A DNA stretch of 64,000 nt, from positions 156,509,105 through 156,573,104 of the forward strand of contig NC_134572.1 of the NCBI RefSeq assembly GCF_050947875.1, in the 5' to 3' direction. Made by a program: the position numbers and the translations under genes. Position 1 is the first letter of the stretch, and each line of letters opens with the position of its first letter. This document shows positions 54,566-64,000 of the stretch, piece after piece. The notes below the pieces were generated by a model, which did not search any database, was not told the origin of the DNA, and saw only the letters and a program-made list of their open reading frames with translations. The DNA is from Dermacentor variabilis (lineage: Eukaryota; Arthropoda; Arachnida; Ixodida; Ixodidae).

Positions 54566-55655
54566 AATAATTATGGATTCACACCAACCAGCCTGCCAAC
54601 GCATAGTCCTGAATGGCGCCGCCTCAAGCAAACGCGGCTTGATGTATATTCCGTAATACGCAGACAAAGAGCAGTAGTACACGTAAGGTAACATTTGCCA
54701 TCAAGTCGCTACTCTCGTATTGCACCATACGCTGGAGAAAATATACATTCGTAGTCAGCATTACCTCTAATTAACATAAATGAAAACAAACAACACAGAA
54801 GGATTCGCTTACATCGATTCGCATAGTGTGCGGGATCCACATATATTTTTTTAGATTATGAATTTATATGCTTAAGAATGGCGCTCAATATAGCAATATT
54901 TTGATTCGCAGTGAGCAAAAGCGGTTGTTGTGTCCATGGTATAATTGATTTACGGGGCTTCAATCTCATGGTCATTACATCGTTGCTAACTTCCGTGGTA
55001 TCGTAGTCGTCAAAACGGGATATGAGTGACAGGGAAATCGAGAGTTTGATGAACGGCCCTAAGGCAGGAGCTTGCACAAGACCCCGGGAAAATAAATAAC
55101 TTTTTGAGCAGCTTGGTCAGGAGGCCGAGCGATGGTTTCAACGTCTCTTAAACATCCTCTAAAATCCTCCTGAGCTAGGCCGACAAAAATGCGGGCATTT
55201 TGGAAAAGGTAAAATCGCTGGAAATCTCAGACCAGCATTAGCTTAAATATAAAATATGATGTAAAAATAAGAAACCATAACTTTCAGAGGGTGGCCAAAT
55301 TTTGGAAAAAATAAATTGCCTGTTGAAGGAGTTGAGCTGAAACCCGATAGTGCGAAATATGATGAGAATGTGGGCAAGTGTTGAGGAGAGGTCAAGTAGG
55401 TAGGGTCCTGTGGCCGACGCCAGCGCTCGGCAGCTGTGAGGCGACTGCACGTATAAACGAGATGCCTTGTCGTCAATCGTTACAGGATGAATCGTGTCTG
55501 AAATATTGAACGCAGACGCCATCAAATTAAATATAGTGCACTATATCACTCTACGGTGTCATTCTTAGATGGTTGGTACCGATTCTCGGGCAATGAAGAT
55601 GAAAACAAATTGGTTCACGCGCCGACTGTCACCTTCCTCGAACTGCCAACATTCC
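54566..55655. other. No supported gene
   Basis: No recognised domain. Overlapping minus-strand frames at 55238-55525 carry no motif. Confidence 0.4.
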
Positions 55656-55658
55656 TTA

Positions 55659-55876
55659 CCCGCCGTAGCTGCTTAGTTTTTATTTATTTCGACTGCTAAT
55701 CACGAGGTTGCGGGATTGAATCCCAGCAAGGGCAGCCGTAGTTCGATGGGTGCGAAATGCGAAAACGCCTCTGTACGTAGGCGCGCGTTAAGTAACCTCA
55801 AGGGGTACCAATTATGCCGGAGTCCCCCATCACAGCGTGCCTCATAATGAGATCGTAATGCCTCATAATGAGACCC
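55659..55876 (+). repeat. Diverged SINE copy
   Basis: CCCGCCGTAGCTGCTTAG head (interrupted by a T-rich patch), GAGGTTGCGGGATTGAATCC box-B-like region, TTCGATGGGTGCGAAATGCG body, GCGTGCCTCATAATGAGATC end. A short duplicated GCCTCATAATGAGA follows. Confidence 0.78.
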
Positions 55877-55879
55877 CAT

Positions 55880-57105
55880 AATTTATTATGTAACATTCGT
55901 TGAGGAAGTACATGGCAGCCGCACAACTCTTGTATGCAAGTAAGTGTCATGACTTGTGCCCGAGGAGTTTGAGTATGTGGGTAGCCTTGATGACGTTGGA
56001 CACTTGCTGGTCTACGTTGTGGCTATATTATTAAAGCGGAACGGCAACATGATACACAATATGGAGAACAAGCAACTCCCGCATATATTACTGCACAGTA
56101 ATTTTAAATAACTGTCTTCCTTCACGTACGTTGATAACCGTGACAGGAGATTGCTTTGGTAAGTAACTGCAAGTATTGTATATGTCATACCCAACGGTGT
56201 AGTTGGCCCGGTAGCCAGTAAATGGGGCATAATATTGCGAGCAGCTTCGGCCATAGCATGCTAACGGACGATGACACAAAAACAGTTTGCTCAGTTTTTG
56301 TGTCGTGACTTTTCCGTAAAGGTGCAAAACCAACATATCAATGTATATATCTTTATATTTCAGCACATCTCGATTCGGAGCATTGCGGTTGCCCATGAGT
56401 GCGGATAGAAAAGCAGCAAGAAAATAATTGAGGGCACCTTAACAAAATCGATAGGCGAGTATCAAAAGCCTTCCACGACGGCGTCTCTCGTAGACGCTGT
56501 GCGATGCTCGTACGTTAAAAATGTGGGCTGGCTGAAGAAAGGCTGCCACGGAGTGCTCCTGAAGGTTACCCCATGGTTACCCTCGACTTGTTACCCCACG
56601 ACTCCGTGGCACCAAAAAGGAAAAGAAACAGAAAAGAAAAGGAGGACCGTATCAAAAGCGCAGAATCAATCATGGCCTGTCGCGAATAAGCGCTCTTAGG
56701 ATGACAAGTCATTTCCAGGTGACGAGCGGCGACGCTTTATCAAGAACATTGACAACGTCGGTGGGACAAGCATCGTGGCGAAGTTTATTGCATAGAGATA
56801 GCTTATCACTATTTTATTTTTGTTTTGTTGGCGTCATCAGCGAGTCACCGCGGGAAGTTTCGAAAAATTAAGATCAGTACGCCAAGCGGTGGCACTTATG
56901 CGAACTAAACCCTACTGTCCAGAAAAGCTGGATAGGGTGGAATAAAAATGTGGAGCAAATTATTTATTTTAGTAATTAAGGTAACTGGAATCCATAACCC
57001 TGTTCTGACAAGAGCAGCTGCTATTTAAAGTGCATTGGGTCGCTTGACGTATTGTTTTGCTATAACAGACAAACTTTAGAGTTGATTGCAGTGTAAGAGC
57101 TGCCA
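55880..57105. other. No supported gene; weak SINE trace near 56420-56510
   Basis: GGGCACCTTAACAAAATCG and TTCCACGACGGCGTCTCTCG at 56430-56495 resemble the 3' half of the SINE at 54247 but are very diverged. The remainder has no coding signal. Confidence 0.35.
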
Positions 57106-57109
57106 GCTG

Positions 57110-58384
57110 AGCCGGCCCGTTTCCGCTTCTCCGGGGGTGGGGGCGAGCTTCGAGAGAAACAATCTGTGCCCAGATCACTTGTCGCGTGACCTGCGCTGCT
57201 CCCTTGCTTCTCCTCCTGCCACTTGTGGAAAGGTCACGGCTCGGGGTCCTGCCATGGGATGGCGTCCGTCGTCGCGGTGAGGTCCTGTGCCTGGAGCCGT
57301 AAGTGGAATTCGGCCTTGAACATCAGCACAGCGCCGCGTCCTATAACGGACCGTGACTTGCGGGATGCTGAGCGCTCGCCACGTGGCCTCGGAGACGAGG
57401 AGCCGGCTCTCAGGACCTGCTGCGGTTTCCAGTGGATGACGGGCGGCATGAATCTGTTGGGGCAGGTCTTGGCTGCCCTCGGGCGGTTCACGCCGCACAG
57501 AGAGCACCGAGGGTGGCACTCGTGCTGCTGCGTTGCCAGCCAACTGCCGCACTCCCTGCACCTCGGTGTGGCGAGGGGCGGCGGGCAGACGTCCTATCTT
57601 TGGCCTTTCTCGTTGCAGGTTCAGCGAGGTGGCCCAGCGCTCTTGTAGAGGTAGCCCCGTAGAAGAAGGCCACAAAATTCGATGTAATATATCAGTTTTT
57701 GCCAGTAATCTGATCACTGTGGTTGTTGTGTTTGCAAGTCTTCTACAGGTTAGGGCCTCGTATCCTGGAGATTCAACGCGTTTAAGTGACATTTCGGGCG
57801 TGGCGTCGTGATCAATGTTGTATATCACCCCTTAGCACGAGTTATCCGGAGATATTCCGTATGATGAAATAGCATATGTTGGTGCACCAATTGTAATTTT
57901 TTGCATCTTGCTTAGTGCTGAGGCCATAGCTTCTGAGGCAGTGCTCAGAACAAGGATGTTTTGGTCTTCGTACATGCATATTTTGAATCTGGTGGTGCTG
58001 ATATGTAGCTTTGCCTCAATTGTGATGGCCTCTACTAGCTTCCCTGGGCTCATCTTGTTGAGCAGTAGGCCGTTCCGTGGACGAACCGCCAGCTTGTAAT
58101 CATTGGCATGTAGGGCATTCTGGGGCCTTGCACGTCGCTGGTCGGCTTTGGCGGACAATGGGCTTCGGTGGCTTTCGGGATAGTAGGGGCGTGGTCGAGC
58201 TGGTCTGCAGCCGACAACGATGGGCACGACTGGTAACATTGATCCAAGGCTCATTGTCTTCGTTCTTCTCAGCGGCCGGAAGAAGTCCTTGCGATTGGCG
58301 AATTTTCATGTCCTCGTCCTCCGAGGCCCCGGTGAAGGATTACTGGGCTTTGTCGGGGTCGGTATTGCGCTGTGCGTTCGCCAT
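57110..58384 (-). pseudogene. I-like LINE ORF1 (gag-like, CCHC zinc knuckles), broken
   Basis: Minus strand from ATG at 58384 (MANAQRNTDPDKAQ, then TAA). It continues SFTGASEDEDMKIRQSQGLL and DNEPWINVTSRAHRCRLQTS, frameshift near 58200, then 58150-57832 (NDYKLAVRPRNGLLLNKMSP, KLVEAITIEAKLHISTTRFK, MYEDQNILVLSTASEAMASA), a stop after SPDNSC, then GVIYNIDHDATPEMSLKRVE and SPGYEALTCRRLANTTT. Cys clusters survive in a shifted frame (PRCRECGSWLATQQHECHPR, CSLCAV). Gag-like ORF1 with CCHC knuckles is typical of I/R1-type LINEs. At least two stops and several frameshifts. Confidence 0.78.
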
Positions 58385-58639
58385 CGGCAGCGATGCGGCG
58401 GCCGAAGCCTGTGCTAGGCCTCGCCACTATCGTAGTGGGTTTAGCAGGGCGGCCGCGCTTCAAAACTTGATCTGACAGTAAAATGCAAAATGTGGCACTT
58501 ACCCCCTGATGTTTGGTGTCGACGTGCTCTGGCTGACTTGAGACACATGATGATTACATAGAATGTAGATGCAGAGGTGATTTCGGCGAAAATTTAGCTT
58601 CTGTGCTGAGCAGATGTGGAACCCATCCGACCCGTCACC

Positions 58640-60900
58640 GCACTTCCTCATCTCCGTCCCCCTTGTGTATATATATACACATGATGTCGCAACGTAAAAA
58701 AAGTTATGTTGGAAGTCGGCGCAGTGTTTGTAGTCTCTGGCTCCTCTTGACCTTGGCGCTGTACGTCGTTTTTGCTACATAGTTGTTTATGAGCATTACG
58801 CGAGACTGCCACTATAAAAGCAGGAGTATAACTTCCTGCAGCATCTGCATAAGCGGTTTGGGTCGAAGGTGGATAGCGCTTATGAAGCGCACTGGCTCTG
58901 GCTACTCTGTGGTCATACATATATAGGGAGTATGGGTAGTTTTGTGTAGTGATCGAATGTACAGACTGTGGCTAAAAAAGTCGGGTGGTGAATTCGTGGG
59001 GGTGGTGCATCCTATGAAATTCATTTTCAGGCGCTGCAGGACCTGCCTGCCTGTTTCAGATAGGCAAAAGCTTCCCTAATGGCTAATGAGTTGTGCTTCA
59101 ACTAAATCATCAGTCGTATTGTGCACCCGGAGCTGCAGAAATTTACTCTTAGCGCTACTCTTAGGAATGTGCATGGCAGCTTTGCAGGCTATGGGGAGCA
59201 GGCGATCTACGCGGTCCCTCTCGAGAGTTCAGAGGTGCAGATAGGAGAGGCAGTCCGCTATCTTACAAAGGAAGAACGCTTGGACCAGGCACCGCGTGTC
59301 CGCTTCGCGCATTCCCCTGGGGCGATTAGAAATTCTGCTTATGAAGGCGGAGGTTTTCTGCACCGACCTTCTTAAGGCACATGTAGCGATGGAATTGGAA
59401 GCGTTATTGTAAATGGGGAAGACCAGAATTCTTATGTTGTTTACCTCTTGGATGAGTTTAAGGCAAGATATCTTGAAATTGCTGGTGGGGAAGTGTCTTT
59501 GGGGCGAATGAGAAGTTCAGCTTTATGAGCGGAGCAGTTGGAACGTTTTTGCTGCATTTCCAAGGGCATACTGGACTGTGCCACTGTTGCCCGTGGTGCT
59601 CAAGGGAGGGATGTCATCGACCTACAGGAAGTCCCGTAGGGCCGGCATGGCGAACAATTACTGCGCATGTGCGATTACAGTTATATTAACAATAAAAAGA
59701 GATAGGACTGCCACGTGCGGAGTGCCCCTACTGCCGAGGGTGCAAGTTGGGATTTTACTAATGCGAAGGCTAAGAAGGCTGTAATAAGCGTTAAAACATG
59801 CGTTAAGATGGGTGTCACATATCGATAAGTGCTGGAACCCATGTTGAGTTGACTGTCATTTTGGAGGATAGCTGCGTGTCGCGCATTATCGAATGCTTAA
59901 GTCAGGTCAAGCGCCAATATAGGTTTGGTGAGATGTGGGAATTCGTGAGTTGGTACATCCTGTTTGAGTTGTACCATTATATCTTGGGTGGAGACCCCTG
60001 CCTAGAATGCGAACATATTAGGAGGGAGGAGGAGATTTATCTCCATAAATCTATTCTGGCAATTGATGATTACATGTTCCAGGAGTTTACGCGCACATGA
60101 AGTGAGGCAGATTGGGCGCAAATTAGCTAGGTCGAGCCGTTTGCCTGGCTTTCTAATGAAGGTAATCTATGCATGTTTTCTTTGGGGAGACATTGTGCCT
60201 TGTTCCCATTGCTGGTTAAGATATTCGGTTATCCCCTCATTTGAGCCAGCATCCAGGTTCCTTAGATATATGCTGGCGACACGATCAGGAGCGGGTGCGC
60301 ATTTTGTGCAAAGCTAATGTAACGCTGCATTTACCTCTGCCTCGGCTATGGGGCTGCGTAATTCTAGCTTGGGGAAGCATCCGTAGTCTGGCATAGGCTC
60401 GGTCGCGTACTGTGGAGCATACGCTTGCATTTGGGTTTGTATTAAATCCTGACCTCGCTGCTTCCTTAGGTGGAACAGGCGGGTGATTAGCTTGCTAGTT
60501 TCTGCCTTGTCTTTAGACGGTTCTAACAGATAACGTAGGAAGGAGCGCTTTTTTCTAATTGAAGGCTTGCGTCGAGCGTATTGCAGATTTGCGCCCTTTG
60601 TTCACAGGCATGCCTAGTGGAATGCTCTGTTATGAGGTTAAGGATGGCGGACATGTGGCGTCTCAAGCACTGTTGTGCTTTGCCCGAACCAGCGTCTTTT
60701 CATGCTTTGATCAGCTTCCCATTGGCCTAGCAAACAGCTGTCAAACGGCTCGCTTTCCTGCCCAGCGCGGGCTTGTTTAGTCGCGAATTTCATAGGTTTG
60801 TAGGGCGAACCATTCCTCGTGGACTGATCTAAGTCATAAATATTTATGGTATCAAAAACCCTGCACTTCATTAGCTGCGAGTTACCAAATGGGGCAGGGG
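58640..60900 (-). pseudogene. I-like LINE ORF2: linker, RT and start of RNase H, broken
   Basis: Minus strand, many frames. Linker: ICNTLDASLQLEKSAPSY, EAEVNAALH. Early RT: NLDAGSNEGITEYLNQQWEQ, IRKPGKRLDLANLRPICLTS. RT core: RKLLEHVIINCQNRFMEINL, GVSTQDIMVQLKQDV, LALDLT(stop)AFDNARHAAI, then stop-VDDIPPLSTTGNSGT where YADD is expected. Thumb region: ASRISNRPRGMREADTRCLV-like, RACKAAMHIPKSSAKSKFLQ, VHNTTDDLVEAQLI. RNase H entry: RYPPSTQTAYADAAGSYTPA with its first Asp, then truncation. Pieces were read by eye in all three frames. Confidence 0.72.
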
Positions 60901-63635
60901 TCTTTCGTATCTAATAATGGTCGAAATGTGCTGTGTATGTTGGATATTTTCATTCGCCAATTTTCTAAAATAGCTTTTGTTGTTCGAATGGCCTTTTTAG
61001 TGATGTTTATCGAAGTATGACGCTTGAGGAGCTAATGAATGCGTATCTACAAAGTGGAAACCTTCGCCTAACAACAGAACTGATCAATGCTGTTGAATAC
61101 CGACGCCTATACGAAAAGCTTTTCCAATGCAAATTACAGTTTCTTATGTGCCAACAGCATCGTTGTTTCCTTTTAATTTGTAGATATATGTTTATACCGG
61201 AAGTTTCGAATGTATTCTCCGAAAGCTCCAGGTGCGCTCTTAGAGAAGACCACATTCATATTCTGAAGCGAATAGAAGGTATGCACGCGTTCATTCGGGG
61301 AGGGAGAAGTTTTCCTGGGTAGTACGAGCTATTGAGCCTCTATATCGTGCACTATGTTGATATGTTAATGAACACGAAGTGGTACCAGTTCTTTGTGAAA
61401 TTTATTCTCGCAACTTCTATGGAAAACATTTGAATCCTCAGCCGACAGTTTATGTTTGAGCTCGATTCATGTACAGAATGACATATTAGAAAATGTAATC
61501 AGGAGAAAAGCTGCCTTTTATGTGGAACACGTGATCACAACAATGTTCACCCATATAGGCGCTCTGAAGCTGGCAGTGTGCGTAAAAGGCTTAGCAGCGA
61601 CACATTGTTCAGTCATATGTCTGCACATTAATGGAAGTGCAACGCGAAATAAGGTATGTTATTTTTTCATTAAGTTAGCTGAGTTGCTTTTCAATAATTA
61701 TTCCCATGTATAATAATAATGATCGGTGAGAAAATTTCGACAGGTTTAACATAAATATTACTCAGTATTGTGTATAAAATGGTTCATTTTTTTTCGTCAG
61801 CTATCAGGTGTTCATATTTAAGAAGTTACCTTTAGGACTGGGATGATATTACGTGTCCTTCCGAGTGTTTCTCATGTTTGTCGCGCCACGCAAAATACTA
61901 CACCCGGCTCAAATAATCAATACTTGTGGGCCACTCTGAGCCTCACTTTTCCTACATCAATACCAAAGCGAACGCGAGAATCAAGACGAACTTTTTCGCG
62001 GTAAATGTTGCTACAAACAAGTTAGCGGATATAAAAATTTGTCCAATACGCCTAGTTGATCTTTCTTTTCTTGACTGCTTCTTGATTGAAGGCTATACAT
62101 CGAACAACATCGAATAGTTGCTTCGATGTGCGCCACAAGAGAAGGTTCTCCTGCAATGTGAGAAAACTCTGTCGGGCACATAAAGGCCAGATACTGTCTT
62201 TGCTTTTGCCACCCGACTGCATTCTCTCATGATCTACTACAGAATGCAATCTTTCTTTTTTTCGCCTAAACAGGATTCGAGACTTCGAGGCAAGTCCAGA
62301 CTTGGAAGTAGCGTAATATACTTAGGCTGTGCAAAACGGGATATAATCTTGCCTTGTGAAATTGGCATGATTGGATTGATCACAGAGGCACTTTAGTTTT
62401 ACAACGTCACTTTAAAGAGCTTCTGTAGCAGCTCCGGTGTCTCTCTTGGAAGTTTGCTCATTTAAAAAAATCTTGATACCGTGCGAACTAGCATGAGTCT
62501 GAAGTATCATTACGCACCCTACTACGATACTTCTCAAATTACTGAAAGAAACTATTGTGCATTCTACCTTAAAGGTGAAGACATTGTCGCGATGTATTTT
62601 GCGCAACTTTTCCTGCACTAAAAGCATGTATTGAGGCTGGTTCTGGCGGCCCACTATGCAGTTTCAAAGTGTTGACCATCGCTGGCGTTAGAAAAAGACA
62701 TTTGGGAGAGTTCAGCTGTATTGTCGACTCCATATTGCTGCTTTTGGATTATTTTTACGGAAAATCGATGCATGTTTCTCGAAGAAGTTTATTATCGCCT
62801 CTAAATATTGTTGACAGCGTCGGGTTCATCGCCATTCTTCCGCGGTCACACTACTTGCGCAGACAACTCCTTTCACGTCTCAGTGCACATTCTCTTGTCC
62901 ATGTTATCGTCACACTCAATGACATGGAAGCTATTACTGCTTGCTTCCTTGTTGATATTATGACGCATCAGACCATTGTAAAAAAAAACCTTAGCTACAC
63001 TACCGTGCCAAACTCAGCTTACCATCCTATGAGGTGAAGAAGGGAAAGTCTTTGAGACCAAAGATTCTGTAGGATGCCTTTCATGTGCACGACAAGAAGG
63101 TCATGTCTGTCTCACGAATAGGTTTTCTAGATGTTGTTTAAAAAATCACTCGCGGCTTCGTTGAACCTAAAGATACGCTTAGTCAAGTGCTGACTAACAT
63201 GCTTGCTCGAAGGAATTTTGCGCTAGAGAACCATTTCACAAATCGGTGCGCCGAATTCACGAACCAGGACTTTTTGAGAAAATGGAAGCGTTTCTTTTAG
63301 ATTATGAAGATATCACCGCTACGGTGCAGCAATCTGACCATACAGCTGAGCATTGCATTTTTCTAGTGCTTTTTGTAATTTCGTTAGTGGCTTCTAGGTT
63401 AATGATGCTGCTATATTTAGTAATTTCGTGGCTGTACTTCCCATGCGATAACATTTTTCGACTTGATGATTTGGTTAAGCGATGAACAAAGTCTTAATGT
63501 TCCTTCTCTGGTAAATGACAAGCTATTGTCCGTTTACAGAGCCTTTTTATTTGAAATGGTCGGTGGTGTATCGCGAGCCAATATCGTCATATGATTATAA
63601 GAAATACCATAGTAGGAAAGTCCAGATTAGTTTAG
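60901..63635. other. No supported gene
   Basis: AT-rich. Frames at 61017-61322 (101 codons), 61456-61713, 62669-63037 (122 codons) and 63246-63485 lack recognised motifs. Nothing repetitive was recognised. Confidence 0.4.
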
Positions 63636-63637
63636 AT

Positions 63638-63762
63638 CAACTGGAGTTCTTTAACGTCCACACAATCCATGGTCCACGGGAGCTTTTGCAGTTCGCTGCA
63701 ATAGAAATGCGGCCATCGCTGGAGGCATTTTATCCCCTGACGGCGTTCTTAGCAGCGTAATA
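63638..63762 (-). repeat. Diverged SINE fragment
   Basis: CTGGAGTTCTTTAACGTCCA, CACGGGAGCTTTTGCAGTTC, and AGAAATGCGGCCATCGCTGG correspond in order to the body and head of the minus-oriented SINE at 27242-27488, with heavy divergence. The adjacent 81-codon frame is a shadow of this repeat. Confidence 0.65.
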
Positions 63763-64000
63763 TCACAGTCCCTAAGCAAACAGCGTGGGTGCGATTTTAG
63801 TTGATTCCTTATCATTATTCAAATGTTAAATGCGGCAGGGGTAAACACATAGCCATCATAAAATCCGCTTATGTATCAATAACTTTGTCATCCAGTATCA
63901 CGTGGAAAGGGTGCCGATTTCAAGAACTGAGCGGACTCATGTACACTGCGATGTCATATAAAGAAAGGGCTCATGTGGCAAGATGGCTATCCCACCGAAT
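63763..64000. other. No feature seen
   Basis: Short AT-rich end of the window. Confidence 0.5.

Noticed and set aside
57175..57828. 217-codon minus frame as a possible host gene
   Set aside because: The first part is LINE ORF1 (GVIYNIDHD, LTCRRLANT) and the rest is a shifted frame over the CCHC region.
1..64000. CRISPR array, bacterial operon or endosymbiont insertion
   Set aside because: No regularly spaced identical repeats, no ribosome-binding-site-driven gene runs, and all coding remnants are eukaryotic retroelements or unknown.

Overview
The window looks like gene-poor, transposon-saturated nuclear DNA of a hard tick (Ixodidae, probably a metastriate lineage). I infer this from a recurrent tRNA-derived SINE that resembles the tick Ruka family as I remember it, several non-LTR (LINE) families of the kind common in ticks, Penelope-like elements (PLEs) with a GIY-YIG endonuclease, and Ty3/gypsy elements with short LTRs. 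I saw no bacterial operon, rRNA, stand-alone tRNA gene or CRISPR array, and no convincing multi-exon host gene. All family names come from reading motifs; nothing was searched.

Left part (1-17.5 kb): a minisatellite quantised in about 11-bp steps (1.87-2.2 kb) and a degenerate ATGACG-rich array (4.0-4.9 kb). An old Ty3/gypsy element A (4893-9967, + strand) sits in that array. A younger related element B (10110-15500, - strand) is inserted in an RTE-type LINE remnant (9997-10109 and 15501-16225). B itself carries a SINE with a perfect 11-bp target-site duplication (TSD). A decayed PLE follows (16.27-17.35 kb). A and B share the same ATAT TSD.

Middle (17.5-25.8 kb): mostly unannotated AT-rich sequence, a TG-rich tract, and one 177-codon frame (22006-22539, -) of a family I recognise only as uncharacterised and transposon-associated.

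Nested block (25.8-35.9 kb): a CR1/Jockey-group LINE is split twice, once by a 5-kb Penelope-like composite (26794-31838, 12-bp TSD, about 405-bp inverted ends) and once by a second LINE (about 31893-34821). The composite contains a SINE and a 1.3-kb foldback element with about 449-bp inverted repeats.

Right part (36-64 kb): a small Cys/His-rich frame (36533-36754, -); a 1.9-kb candidate DNA transposon with CACTG termini (38275-40206); a compact PLE insertion with an intact GIY-YIG frame and a 15-bp TSD (40349-41003); an RTE 3' end whose stop codon is the first unit of its TGA-repeat tail (41567-42588); three CR1/Jockey-like LINEs and several SINEs (46.5-55.9 kb); and two tandem I-like LINE pieces on the minus strand (57.1-60.9 kb). 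The rest shows no gene I can support.

Nothing forms a host pathway. The story is one of successive insertions, datable relative to each other by nesting, TSDs and LTR divergence. Several frame breaks could also be assembly indels.
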